Positions 9,105-17,314 of a stretch of 42,367 bases of DNA are shown one piece after another (the first letter of the stretch is position 1; each line of letters opens with the position of its first letter). The translations under genes were made by a program, and so were the position numbers. The notes under the pieces are model-generated. The model was given only the letters and a program-made list of their open reading frames with translations. It had not been told where the DNA came from and did no database searches. Source of the DNA: Litchfieldia sinesaloumensis (GTDB lineage Bacteria; Bacillota; Bacilli; Bacillales; Bacillaceae_L). Where the stretch lies: the NCBI RefSeq assembly GCF_900156865.1, contig NZ_LT732529.1:1401804-1444170 (forward strand), in the 5' to 3' direction.

Positions 9105-9126
9105 AAAAGGCACATTCATTCATCTC

Positions 9127-9230
9127 TTCTTATCTATCAAGCTCGTCGCTTGCAGGATTTGGCACAGTACTATATAGTCTGTTGCCGAGGCTTCAAAGGG
9201 CCAGTCCCTCCACCTCTCTGGATAAGAATT
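9127..9230 (-). promoter_or_regulatory. SAM-I (S-box) riboswitch aptamer
   Basis: The minus strand shows the S-box core GAGGTGGAGGGACTGGCCC, then GAAGCCTCGGCAACAG, GTGCCAAATCCTGC and the closing GATAAGAA. P1 pairs TTCTTATC (9228-9221) with GATAAGAA (9134-9127). SAM binding stabilises P1, which uses part of the antiterminator strand, and so allows the downstream terminator to form. Methionine/SAM starvation should therefore turn on metNPQ and the two attached oxidoreductase genes. Confidence 0.95.
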
Positions 9231-9255
9231 CATCGCTAATTAAATTGTAATTAGT

Positions 9256-9284
9256 AATTTACATGGAAAAACCTTACTTGTCAA
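9256..9284 (-). promoter_or_regulatory. SigA promoter of the met operon
   Basis: TTGACA (9284-9279), a 17-bp spacer and TAAATT (9261-9256) on the minus strand, about 26 bp before the riboswitch P1. A near-consensus housekeeping promoter, placing all specific control in the riboswitch. Confidence 0.85.
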
Positions 9285-9382
9285 CAAGTATTTTTAAAAT
9301 TCATTTTATTGGACTTTTTCATGATAATGATTTTGCCATTCTGATTATCTATTGTCTTCTCATTCGAAATTATGACGAAATA

Positions 9383-9781
9383 TTATTTCATTAAATCTTT
9401 ATACTCCTCGACATCATCAAATTCTGTCCCAATATAGATTGGGGTATCATCGATATTTTTCAGTTGAATGGGTATACCTTGATTTAGTTTTTTTATAACG
9501 ATTTCAAAGGAGTTATCACGATTTAAGTTAATTTCAATTTCTTGCACTTCACCGTTTATTTTATACAAACCCTTTTTTATTTCTTCATAGGTTCCCTTAT
9601 CCACTTGTCTGTTATCAATGTATTCTACAAAACTATTATCTCTAGGTTGGAACGTCATTTGAATCATATATCCGTCGACATGTTCGCTTTGATAAGATCC
9701 TGCTAGAGATGGTGATCCAATAGAAGAACAACCGATTAACAGTAAACTAAATACACAAGCTAATAATATATTTTTTCTCAT
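9383..9781 (-). CDS. Small lipoprotein of unknown function
   Basis: 132 aa. The ATG at 9781 has AAGGGAG 8 nt upstream and gives a proper signal peptide (RKNILLACVFSLLLIGC, Cys18); a longer reading to 9838 would start inside the preceding terminator. The mature part looks like a small beta-rich domain (AGSYQSEHVDGYMIQMTFQP), resembling lipocalin-like or YxeA-type small lipoproteins, but I do not recognise the family. It follows the atoE-like terminator, so it either relies on read-through or has a promoter I did not identify. Confidence 0.75.
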   Translation of the reverse strand: MRKNILLACVFSLLLIGCSSIGSPSLAGSYQSEHVDGYMIQMTFQPRDNSFVEYIDNRQVDKGTYEEIKKGLYKINGEVQEIEINLNRDNSFEIVIKKLNQGIPIQLKNIDDTPIYIGTEFDDVEEYKDLMK

Positions 9782-9801
9782 ATTATGACTCCCTTTACTA
9801 C

Positions 9802-9831
9802 AAAAGGCAAACGGATATGCTCCCGTTTGCC
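9802..9831 (-). terminator. Terminator after the fatty acid transporter gene
   Basis: On the minus strand GGCAAACGG (9831-9823) pairs with CCGTTTGCC (9814-9806), followed by TTTT. It begins 8 bp after the transporter stop codon and lies in the leader of the downstream lipoprotein gene. Confidence 0.85.
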
Positions 9832-9838
9832 CTCTCAT

Positions 9839-11161
9839 TTAGAATAATAATAGACCAATCGCAATTGGAATGAAGCTATAGAAGAGAATCATGACACAGT
9901 AGCCCATGATATCGCGAATATGCAAACCGGCAATCGCTAGTGCAGGCAAGGCCCAGAATGGTTGAATCATGTTCGTCCAAGCATCTCCCCAGCCTACTCC
10001 CACGGCCGTTTTCGCAATATCTGCATTAATCGCTGCCGCTGCTTCAATCATAATCGGTCCTTGAACAGCCCACTGTCCACCACCTGATGGTACAAATACG
10101 TTAATCAGCCCACCACTGACGAATGAAAAGAATGGCAGCGTCTGTGCATTTGCAAATGAGACGAACCAAAGAGCAATCTCCTGTGAAAGCCCTGATAATG
10201 TAACCATTCCCATAATCCCAGCATAGAACGGAAATTGAATAATAATACCTCCTGCATTTTTCACTCCGTTCGTAACCGTATCTAGGAACTGTTTTGGTGT
10301 CTTATGCAACATAATACCTAAGAATAAGAAAATAAAGTTTACGATATTAATATTTAAATCAAAGCCTTTTGTAACAAAATGATAGACGATAAAAGCTAAA
10401 CCCATGATACCAATCAACATCGACACGACGACGCTGTTTTCGATTTTCTCTGCTGGTGTAGATGGATTGAACGATTTAGTTGTTGAAGGTGTATCATCTG
10501 GTAGCTTCCAACTAGTGCGATCTTGTTCGATTGCATTAGAGCTTTTCATCAAGAATCGATTAAAGATTGGTAATGTGATAACAAGTGCTGCCACAATAAA
10601 GAGATTGGCTGGACTAAACAAGGTTTCACTTACTGGAATAACTCCCATTTTATCTTCTAAAAAGTGACCAGGTGTTGCTACCGTCAACGGAATCGATCCT
10701 GAAAACCCACCATGCCATACCAGAAATCCACTATATGCTCCAGCTACTAAAATACGAAAATCTGCAGATGGTACTTGCCTAGCCACGTGGATAGCAAACA
10801 AAGCTCCCACTACTAAGCCGAATCCATAATTTATTAAACATGCAATCGCGGATACAAACGTGACAAGCATGACGGCATGAACTGGTGTTTTTGCCACTTT
10901 ACTCAATCTAGCTAGAAAATTCTTGATAACAGGTGCGTTTGCTAGCACATACCCAGTTACTACAACCAAAGCCATTTGCATTGTAAAGGCAAGTAAATCC
11001 CAAAATCCAGTTCCCCAATGTGTAACCATCTCGACAGGTCCACTATCCGTAAACAAGATGCCTATTACAAACACTAAAAACGTAAGAATAATAGCAAAGA
11101 TAAAGGCATCCGGAAGAAAACGCTGAACGAGTCGAACGAAGAAATTTGTTAACGCTTTCAT
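9839..11161 (-). CDS. atoE: Short-chain fatty acid transporter (AtoE family)
   Basis: 440 aa polytopic membrane protein with 10 to 12 hydrophobic segments. Typical AtoE landmarks are the N-terminal FVRLVQRFLPDAFIFAIIL, YGFGLVVGALFA, FLVWHGGFSGSIPL, and GGLINVFVPSGGGQWAVQGP followed by GVGWGDAWTNMIQPFWALP. The family takes up short-chain fatty acids such as butyrate or acetoacetate; no degradation genes (atoDAB-like) are adjacent, so the substrate here is uncertain. It is a single-gene unit ended by its own terminator. Confidence 0.9.
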   Translation of the reverse strand: MKALTNFFVRLVQRFLPDAFIFAIILTFLVFVIGILFTDSGPVEMVTHWGTGFWDLLAFTMQMALVVVTGYVLANAPVIKNFLARLSKVAKTPVHAVMLVTFVSAIACLINYGFGLVVGALFAIHVARQVPSADFRILVAGAYSGFLVWHGGFSGSIPLTVATPGHFLEDKMGVIPVSETLFSPANLFIVAALVITLPIFNRFLMKSSNAIEQDRTSWKLPDDTPSTTKSFNPSTPAEKIENSVVVSMLIGIMGLAFIVYHFVTKGFDLNINIVNFIFLFLGIMLHKTPKQFLDTVTNGVKNAGGIIIQFPFYAGIMGMVTLSGLSQEIALWFVSFANAQTLPFFSFVSGGLINVFVPSGGGQWAVQGPIMIEAAAAINADIAKTAVGVGWGDAWTNMIQPFWALPALAIAGLHIRDIMGYCVMILFYSFIPIAIGLLLF

Positions 11162-11339
11162 TTATACACTCCCTTTCAATGTATTTACTACATTCTATTC
11201 GGAGTAGTTGTTGATTATGAGACGAGTTAGTTTCTAAGCCTTTAGGTAAGAGAAATGATCCAGACTTTATATTTCAAAAATAGTCTAAAATGCCTATCTA
11301 AAGAATATAGTCAAGTAGATTCGTAAAGGAGTGAGGATT

Positions 11340-11642
11340 ATGGCAAAGATGATTATTATGTATGAGGAACCAAAGGATAAGGAGAAATTTGATAAACATT
11401 ATTTCGACGTTCATGTCCCACTAGGAAGAAAAATACCAAATATTATTAAAGATTCTGTTCATCGCGTCGTGCATTCTCAAGGAAGTCATTTAAACCTGTA
11501 TCTGGTAACCATCTTAGAATTCGAGAACTTAGAAAAATTAATGGAGGCATTTAACAGTCCCGAAGCAAAACGAGCAGAAGAAGACGGTGCAAACTTCTTT
11601 CACTACTTACATAAACCACCTATTATAACGATTGTAGAGTAG
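11340..11642 (+). CDS. EthD-domain family protein
   Basis: 100 aa, starting at the ATG at 11340 with AAGGAG 9 nt upstream. It shows the ferredoxin-like alpha+beta barrel pattern of EthD proteins: KMIIMYEEPKDKEKFDKHYF, then HVPLGRKIPNI, and a C-terminal segment with FNSPEAKRAEEDGANF. Such proteins are small dimers linked to degradation of ethers or other compounds, with no assigned catalytic mechanism. Single gene on the plus strand, flanked by oppositely directed genes. Confidence 0.8.
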   Translation: MAKMIIMYEEPKDKEKFDKHYFDVHVPLGRKIPNIIKDSVHRVVHSQGSHLNLYLVTILEFENLEKLMEAFNSPEAKRAEEDGANFFHYLHKPPIITIVE

Positions 11643-11787
11643 GAACAAAGGTACAGGTCCTGCCCTTTCGTTATCTATCATTCATAAAATCCCACTATTG
11701 ATAAATTTTATTAACAGCCAAAAGTAGTCTCATCAAACAATCATTCTGTCGAACTACTTGTAAAAATGCTCACCTCCACAATTCATA

Positions 11788-11796
11788 TGCTATAAT
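11788..11796 (+). promoter_or_regulatory. Extended -10 promoter of trmL
   Basis: TGC-TATAAT (11788-11796) is a consensus extended -10 element 35 bp before the trmL start; no good -35 is seen, which such promoters tolerate. The stretch 11643-11787 holds no gene. Confidence 0.6.
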
Positions 11797-11831
11797 TTGT
11801 AGAGTAAATTAGAACATAGAGGTGACCATTA

Positions 11832-12302
11832 TTGGCAATACATGTTGTACTTTATCAACCAGATATTCCAGCTAATACAGGAAATATAGCCCTTACTTGT
11901 GCCGCAACGGGTTCAGCCTTGCACTTGATCCGACCACTTGGATTTTCAACAGACCCGGAGATGCTACGACGTGCGGGTATTGATTTCTGGGATGATGTGA
12001 ACATTACGTATTATGATTCGTTGGATGATTTTTTCTTAAAAAACGAAGGTGACTTTTACTTTATTGAAACGTTTGGAGAAACAACACATACCGCTTTTGA
12101 TTTCAGCGATGCATCAAAGGAACATTATTTCATGTTCGGAAAAGAAACAACGGGTTTACCGAAAGACTTGCTAGAAAAAAATAAAAATCATTTCTTGCGG
12201 ATCCCGATGAATAATCATGTTCGTTCGCTAAATCTTTCGAGTACAGCTGCGATATTAGTGTATGAGGCATTAAGGCAGCAGGGATATCCTAGTTTAAAAT
12301 AA
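11832..12302 (+). CDS. trmL: tRNA (cytidine/uridine-2'-O-)-methyltransferase TrmL
   Basis: 156 aa SPOUT methyltransferase (YibK/CspR) that methylates the wobble ribose of certain leucine tRNAs. The trefoil-knot motifs are visible: QPDIPANTGNIALTCAATG near the start, FMFGKETTGLP in the middle and RIPMNNHVRSLNLSSTAAI near the end. The start is TTG at 11832, supported by GAGGTGA 6 nt upstream. Followed by a strong bidirectional terminator. Confidence 0.93.
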   Translation: MAIHVVLYQPDIPANTGNIALTCAATGSALHLIRPLGFSTDPEMLRRAGIDFWDDVNITYYDSLDDFFLKNEGDFYFIETFGETTHTAFDFSDASKEHYFMFGKETTGLPKDLLEKNKNHFLRIPMNNHVRSLNLSSTAAILVYEALRQQGYPSLK

Positions 12303-12335
12303 AATAAACGGGAGAATAGAAAGATAAATCTCATA

Positions 12336-12372
12336 CAAAAACACCGGACATATTTTAGTAACGGTGTTTTTG
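12336..12372 (+). terminator. Bidirectional terminator between trmL and a convergent membrane gene
   Basis: CAAAAACACCG (12336-12346) pairs perfectly with CGGTGTTTTTG (12362-12372). The A- and T-rich ends allow termination on both strands, fitting the convergent genes on either side. Confidence 0.88.
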
Positions 12373-12398
12373 TGTTTATCATTATTTAACCAAAACCC

Positions 12399-12635
12399 TT
12401 AACAGTCTATTTTCTTCACTCTCATCTTAGCTATTAAATTTATGAAAAACTCATAACCAAATGCTACAAACAATCCAATCCAAAAGATAACAAATGATGT
12501 TAATGGCTCACTTCCAAAAAGTAAAAAGTAAATATAATTAATAAATAAGAGCAGCATATAAGTATAAAAACCAAGGATTGCTCCATTTCTCCAATTATTT
12601 TGCTCTGTTTTAGACATTTTTCTAAAGAATTTCAT
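12399..12635 (-). CDS. Small two-helix membrane protein
   Basis: 78 aa. The ATG at 12635 has GGGAGG 6 nt upstream. Two hydrophobic helices (about 21-42 and 48-66) are flanked by basic segments (FFRKMSKTEQNNWR and KMRVKKIDC). I do not recognise the family. It shares orientation with three further small membrane proteins upstream. Confidence 0.65.
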   Translation of the reverse strand: MKFFRKMSKTEQNNWRNGAILGFYTYMLLLFINYIYFLLFGSEPLTSFVIFWIGLFVAFGYEFFINLIAKMRVKKIDC

Positions 12636-12739
12636 TATTTCCTCCCAAAACATAACTTTATTTGTGCGTTCTATAAAACTGCTTAATTTTCTTGGAACAA
12701 ACACTACTTTTACTTGAATTAGAAGGTCTTTTAAGTTTG

Positions 12740-12949
12740 TTAGTAGATGTAATCAAATATTCTTTGATAGCCAAAGGGTAATACCGAAGCTACAATAACA
12801 CCTATCCCCATTGAAAGAGTTGTATAAACAACGAATTTCCGAAGTGAAATTTCATTTCTCTTATAAGCTGTTATTATTGCTTTCATCATACAAAAGACAG
12901 TAATTATTATAACGATAGCTGAAAAAATACTTACTAAAATTACCTCCAT
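12740..12949 (-). CDS. Small two-helix membrane protein
   Basis: 69 aa, starting at the ATG at 12949 with GGAGG 6 nt upstream. Two hydrophobic helices (about 3-25 and 38-58) are linked by a short basic loop (TAYKRNEISLRK). No recognised domain. It is about 110 bp from each neighbour, so it may be an independent unit. Confidence 0.6.
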   Translation of the reverse strand: MEVILVSIFSAIVIIITVFCMMKAIITAYKRNEISLRKFVVYTTLSMGIGVIVASVLPFGYQRIFDYIY

Positions 12950-13060
12950 TGTGTACCTCCGATTCAAATATTATTCTCCTATTGATTGGCTTAGGTGGAA
13001 GTTTCTTACTACCATAGATAGCATCTATTCACATTACTTTAAGTACATTTATTCAGATTA

Positions 13061-13624
13061 TTAAAGGAATCTGCGAACATTATTACAATATTCTTCGTAT
13101 TTTTCACCGTAGAGTGTTTTCAAGGATGCCTCTTCAAGACGAATTTGTCGATTAAAAAGCCAAAATCCCGCAAGTACGTACAGTAACAATATCCAATTTG
13201 GTAAAATCAAAAATACACCTATTAGAATAATTCCAAATGCAGTATAAATGGGATTGCGGCTAATCGCAAAAACTCCTGTTGTTATAAGTTCACCAGGTTT
13301 TTCTTCATCAATTCCCACTCTAAAACTTTTCCCAAATGAAACTAAGCTAAACAAGAATAATAATAAACCAAGTGCGCATAAACCTACACCAACCCAACTA
13401 ATAATCTCATTTCTAAAAAGTTCATCGCCTAGTTTTGGCAAGTCGAAGACACCTGATAAAATTAGATAAAAAAATAGTAATGCAAATGGGATAATAACGA
13501 AATCCTTCTTATCTAGCTCACCAAACCTAAAAGCTTTTATTTCATTTTTCTTTAACTGTCTAACACGAATGATCACCATTGCTATTAGTAAAACAAATGT
13601 TAGGATTGCAAAGTATCCCTGCAT
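13061..13624 (-). CDS. Isoprenylcysteine carboxyl methyltransferase (ICMT/PEMT-like) family membrane protein
   Basis: 187 aa with four to five transmembrane helices. The C-terminal signature SRNPIYTAFGIILIGVF followed by RLEEASLKTLYGEKYEEYC matches the phospholipid/isoprenylcysteine methyltransferase family, which binds SAM between the last helices. The bacterial substrate is unknown; members are often mis-annotated as protein methyltransferases. The ATG at 13624 is preferred because AAAGGTGG lies about 7 nt upstream; a GTG two codons earlier would be too close. Confidence 0.85.
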   Translation of the reverse strand: MQGYFAILTFVLLIAMVIIRVRQLKKNEIKAFRFGELDKKDFVIIPFALLFFYLILSGVFDLPKLGDELFRNEIISWVGVGLCALGLLLFLFSLVSFGKSFRVGIDEEKPGELITTGVFAISRNPIYTAFGIILIGVFLILPNWILLLYVLAGFWLFNRQIRLEEASLKTLYGEKYEEYCNNVRRFL

Positions 13625-13762
13625 AAACACACCACCTTTTATATAATTCTACTCACATTCATGAGCGACTGTTCTCTTCAAATTATCGCACCCTTAAGTG
13701 AAGAAGGCCAATCCCCTTTTCTGTTTTTAACTAACTTTCACTATTAGTAGAATAAGTTCCAC

Positions 13763-13794
13763 AAAAAAAGGGATAATCCTTCTTGGACCATCCC
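13763..13794 (-). terminator. Terminator with shared AAGAA loop
   Basis: Minus strand GGGATGGTCC - AAGAA - GGATTATCCC followed by seven T. It lies 34 bp after the stop of the small membrane protein gene at 13828 and belongs to a family of similar terminators in this window. Confidence 0.85.
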
Positions 13795-13827
13795 AACCGT
13801 TTATTTAAGTACATATGAAACCAACAG

Positions 13828-14058
13828 CTATCCAAAGTGATTTTGAAACCACCAGACAATAAGAAGCATGCTCACTATTCCCCAAGCTGTGGTACACACT
13901 ATCCACCAAATTATAGATTGGGCTCTTTTTGAATTTTCCTCGTCTGTCATATTTACTTTTATAAAAGCGAGCTTACTTTCCATCCCTTTTTTCATAGAAA
14001 TAAGAACAACAAATCCAGTTATTATGAAACCAATCGTTATCCAGAGTAAAAGGTCCAC
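13828..14058 (-). CDS. Small two-helix membrane protein
   Basis: 76 aa, GTG start at 14058 with AGGGAGGT 8 nt upstream. Two hydrophobic helices (about 3-22 and 49-70) enclose a charged loop containing VNMTDEENSKRAQS. No recognised family. Own terminator directly downstream. Confidence 0.65.
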   Translation of the reverse strand: MDLLLWITIGFIITGFVVLISMKKGMESKLAFIKVNMTDEENSKRAQSIIWWIVCTTAWGIVSMLLIVWWFQNHFG

Positions 14059-14144
14059 GATTTTTACCTCCCTTTTTGTGTTTTACATTTTCTAAAAGCT
14101 GCTCTTCAAATATCGCTCGTTTAAATTTCATGGTTATGAAACAT

Positions 14145-14179
14145 CAAAATCCTAGCGATTTGGTTAATATCACTAGGAT
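14145..14179 (-). terminator. Terminator after the aldo/keto reductase gene
   Basis: Minus strand ATCCTAGTGAT pairs with ATCGCTAGGAT (one G-U) and is followed by a short T-run. It begins 14 bp after the stop at 14194. Confidence 0.75.
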
Positions 14180-14193
14180 GAAGGACTAACTAC

Positions 14194-15000
14194 TTATAAA
14201 TCTTCAATTTTTTCTATGTCTTCTGCAGATAAGACGAAATCGAAAAGATTTAAATTAGATGCTTGATTTTCACGGTTGTGAGACTTAGGAATAACAATCA
14301 CACCACGTTGGATTTGGTATTTTAATAAGACTTGTGCACCAGATTTATTATAGGCTTTACCGATTTCATCCAATACTTCTTTTTGTTGGACTTCGGCTTT
14401 CATAGGCCCCCACGCAACAGGTGTAATACCCTCGTCTTTTAATACAGCAAGGAGATCTTTATTAGGTTCTTTTAAGTTAACTTGTATTTGATTAACAGCT
14501 GGCTTCACATTAGCGAATGTTTTCAGTTCATCTAGATGATTTTTGCCGAAGTTTGAAACGCCGATTGCTTTTAGTTTGCCCGCTTCATAATATTCTTCAA
14601 AGACTTCCCAGGTGTTTTTAAGCTGCACTTTGTCTTCGATAGGGAAGTGAATAAGAAGCAGGTCTAGATAGTCTGTTTGAAAGTTTTTTAGACTGTTATC
14701 AATAGCCGCTCGAGTTGCTTCCTTTGAAGAGATATATTCTTCGTTGCCTGGAACTTTTGTCGTAATGAATAAATCTTCTCGAGGCACTGTGCTTTCTGCT
14801 AAAACTCTCCCGACAAGTTCTTCGTTTCGATAAATGATGGCCGCGTCTATTGAACGGTAACCCAACTCCAGGGCTGAAATGAGTTCAGGCATTTCATTTG
14901 TTAACGTCCCGTTATACTCATTATTTTCTTTTCCATACGTATTTGTGCCTGTACCTACAATTGGCATTCTTAACCCATTATTTAGTGTTATGTATTCCAT
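14194..15000 (-). CDS. Aldo/keto reductase (2,5-diketo-D-gluconate reductase type)
   Basis: 268 aa NADPH-dependent AKR of the shorter type. The catalytic tetrad is present: Asp52 and Tyr57 in SIDAAIIY, Lys82 in ITTKVP, His118 in LLIHFP. The C-terminus holds the cofactor-binding VIVIPKSHNRENQASNL. It is not closely related to the other AKR at 3845, which has a different spacing and length. Substrate unknown; such enzymes detoxify aldehydes such as methylglyoxal or reduce keto-sugars. Confidence 0.9.
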   Translation of the reverse strand: MEYITLNNGLRMPIVGTGTNTYGKENNEYNGTLTNEMPELISALELGYRSIDAAIIYRNEELVGRVLAESTVPREDLFITTKVPGNEEYISSKEATRAAIDNSLKNFQTDYLDLLLIHFPIEDKVQLKNTWEVFEEYYEAGKLKAIGVSNFGKNHLDELKTFANVKPAVNQIQVNLKEPNKDLLAVLKDEGITPVAWGPMKAEVQQKEVLDEIGKAYNKSGAQVLLKYQIQRGVIVIPKSHNRENQASNLNLFDFVLSAEDIEKIEDL

Positions 15001-15126
15001 ATTTTTAGCACTCCTCTGTATATTCTACTTAATTTTACTTACAAAGTGCATTATACCAAATTATAGAAAAAGCAACATGAGAGAAGTCGTAATTCTATTT
15101 TGAGCAAATCACCCACTAGCAAAATG

Positions 15127-15717
15127 TTAAAAGGGCATATACGTACCATCTTGATAAACCTTGTAATAACCTAAGTTTCCTGTTTTGCCAGATACACGCG
15201 TAGAGATTGAAACAAGTTGGATTGTATAGTATGAACCGTGATCATCTGATGCAAGTGTCTCGTCTACACCAAATGAAATATCGTCTTCTTTCCCCTCCGG
15301 AAGCTGCTTTTTTAAATGTTCGATTGCTTTTTCCCCACTTGAAATAACAATTTCCTGCTTTCCTTCACTACTATCGGTTTTCGATTTGCTATCGTTAGAC
15401 GAACCATTTGATTGAGTAGAATCTGATGTGTTGTCTGGTTTTGACTGATTTTTGGTTGATGTAGTGTTATCAGGTTTACTGGTATTCTGTGATGGCTTTC
15501 CTTCATCTTCTTTGGCAGATTTACTTCTATTCAGTTCACTATTTTGGGGACTGGCTGTGCTGTCAGCAGTAGTATCATCATTTGTGTTTTCTGTAATCTT
15601 ATCAGATTTCAATTCTTCTTTAGGAGACACTGTTTCATCTGATGATTTACTACAAGCAGTCATTCCTGCTACTAAAATCAATAAAGTTGCCACGATTAAA
15701 AGTTTTCTTTTTTTCAT
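15127..15717 (-). CDS. Lipoprotein with long Ser/Thr/Asn-rich linker
   Basis: 196 aa. The signal peptide ends at a lipobox AGMTAC (Cys22) and GGAGT precedes the ATG. Residues 23-120 are low-complexity Ser/Thr/Asn/Lys/Asp, a typical wall-spanning linker. The final 75 residues form a compact domain (EKAIEHLKKQLPEGKEDDISFGVDET ending in YYKVYQDGTYMPF, here quoted in parts). It starts 41 bp after the LCP-like gene, so it probably belongs to the sigma-factor operon and may be its envelope effector. The family is not recognised. Confidence 0.8.
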   Translation of the reverse strand: MKKRKLLIVATLLILVAGMTACSKSSDETVSPKEELKSDKITENTNDDTTADSTASPQNSELNRSKSAKEDEGKPSQNTSKPDNTTSTKNQSKPDNTSDSTQSNGSSNDSKSKTDSSEGKQEIVISSGEKAIEHLKKQLPEGKEDDISFGVDETLASDDHGSYYTIQLVSISTRVSGKTGNLGYYKVYQDGTYMPF

Positions 15718-15758
15718 TATTGGGACTCCTATCTTTTTTAAAAAACATTTCTAAAGAT

Positions 15759-16757
15759 TTAGTTAAATGTGGTTAACTCTTCAGAAATAGAATTCAAAAA
15801 TTCTTTTTCAAATTTAATATAGTATTTCTCATCTATCATTGTATCTGTCATTCCATCTACTAATGATACGGATTGTATCGAGGAAAGTTCCATTTTATTT
15901 TCTACCAATTGTTCAACTGGAAAATCCCCTTCAATTTTATTCGTATATTGATTTAATTGGCTTTGTGTTAATCCGGTTATTGTTTGATTTACTACTGCGT
16001 TAATGATCTTTAATAGGTTTTCTTCAGCCAATCTTCTACCCTCTGTAGCTGCCATCATTAATGCCACAATCTCTTCTCCATTTAAACGATTCGTCCCTTT
16101 TTTGAATTCAAATGACACTTGGGATATAGCTCTTACTTCAATATCTTCTTCCAGTTCGTAATCTACACCGTTCACTGAATCAATCAAACTTGAAAAGGTT
16201 TCTAAATCCATAACAGCATAATGATCAATAGGTAAATCAAATAGCTTAGAAACTGTAGTTTTAACACTTTCAGCTCCATCCGAACCGTACACATAGGCAA
16301 ATGTCAATTTATCATGAGTACTAGAACCATCATTCTTATCGATTGGAACATACGTATCACGAGGGAGCGATAGAACCTTCATCTTCTTTTTATCTTTACT
16401 ATAGGTAAGTAATAGGTTAATTGGAATTCGATCATTCTCATCCTTCACCATAAACAGAGCGGTGAAATACTCGTCTTCTTGAGCTACGACGCCACTTGCA
16501 TTATTTTCATTGTTCTCGTTATTCACATTTCCAAGAAATGAAGGAATAAACAAAACGATGCACAAGCCAACAACTAATAAAGAAGCTGTAAAAACGGAAA
16601 ATTGTTTTGAAATAGAAGAAAAAGATTTCTTTTGTGATTGATTACTATTTTCGTGATTATGAATCTGATCAAACACTTTTTTACGGTCTTCCTTCGTAAA
16701 TCTTAATTCGTCAAAAGAAATAGGAGTTAATTTACTTTTTAATTGTTTATCATCCAT
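15759..16757 (-). CDS. Membrane protein with anti-sigma-like N-terminus and degenerate LCP domain
   Basis: 332 aa. Residues 1-50 are cytoplasmic, containing FDELRFTKEDRKKVFDQIH, a pattern seen at the start of anti-sigma and related Bacillus membrane proteins. A single transmembrane helix spans about 53-75, and residues 95-260 resemble the LytR-CpsA-Psr domain (KVLSLPRDTYVPI, HDKLTFAYVYGSDGAESV, NGVDYELEEDI, RLNGEEIVALM). Key LCP residues appear changed: the usual Asp-Thr before the first strand is IPIN (111-114), and the usual YVR...DFGR...RQ block is replaced by MMAATEGRRLAEEN. It overlaps the ECF sigma gene by 8 bp, the normal position of a cognate anti-sigma factor. A non-catalytic sensing role is inferred. 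Confidence 0.8.
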   Translation of the reverse strand: MDDKQLKSKLTPISFDELRFTKEDRKKVFDQIHNHENSNQSQKKSFSSISKQFSVFTASLLVVGLCIVLFIPSFLGNVNNENNENNASGVVAQEDEYFTALFMVKDENDRIPINLLLTYSKDKKKMKVLSLPRDTYVPIDKNDGSSTHDKLTFAYVYGSDGAESVKTTVSKLFDLPIDHYAVMDLETFSSLIDSVNGVDYELEEDIEVRAISQVSFEFKKGTNRLNGEEIVALMMAATEGRRLAEENLLKIINAVVNQTITGLTQSQLNQYTNKIEGDFPVEQLVENKMELSSIQSVSLVDGMTDTMIDEKYYIKFEKEFLNSISEELTTFN

Positions 16758-17274
16758 AAAATTCAGCCTCCTTTATGATTGACTTTAATTTTTGTCTTGC
16801 TCTTCTTAATCGAGTTTTCACTGTATTAACAGAAATATCTAGTACATTAGCAATTTCCTCTGTCGATAATGATTCATAGTAATATAGATAAATCACTTCC
16901 CGATATATTTTCGGAAGAGAAAAGATATTCTCGATCATTTCTTCGTTATCATGTTTCGTAAGAACTGATTTCTCTGTTGATGGTAAAATTGATCTTGTTG
17001 TTTCATTAATAAAGCTTCTTACTTGTACCATTTTATAATTCCAACTTCTTAAATAATCTTTACACTCGTTAATTGTGATCCGATAGAGCCACGTTTTTAT
17101 TTGAGCGTCATATCGGAACGTATCAAGGTTTTTGTAGCATTTAATAAACGTATTTTGAACCATATCCTTTGCTAACTCTGCATCTTTCACATACGAAAAG
17201 GCCAATCGAACCAACTCATCACCATATTCAATCATCATTTTTTCTAGTATGTAATCTTTCTCTTCTCTGTCCAA
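16750..17274 (-). CDS. ECF-type RNA polymerase sigma factor
   Basis: 174 aa. Region 2 spans about 20-76 (LVRLAFSYVKDAELAKDMVQ, then TWLYRITINECKDYLR); region 4 spans about 119-165 (LPKIYREVIYLYYYESLS, TEEIANVLDISVNTVKTRL). There is no extra C-terminal domain, so this is a classic group 4 sigma. The start is TTG at 17274 with GGGAGGG 7 nt upstream. It overlaps the LCP-like gene. An ECF-type promoter lies directly upstream, implying autoregulation in response to cell-envelope stress. It resembles the SigV/SigX/SigM class, but I cannot assign it to one. Confidence 0.92.
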   Translation of the reverse strand: MDREEKDYILEKMMIEYGDELVRLAFSYVKDAELAKDMVQNTFIKCYKNLDTFRYDAQIKTWLYRITINECKDYLRSWNYKMVQVRSFINETTRSILPSTEKSVLTKHDNEEMIENIFSLPKIYREVIYLYYYESLSTEEIANVLDISVNTVKTRLRRARQKLKSIIKEAEFYG

Positions 17275-17314
17275 TCTACTACCCTCCCATTAAACCAACT
17301 TCCAGTTCTGCTAT

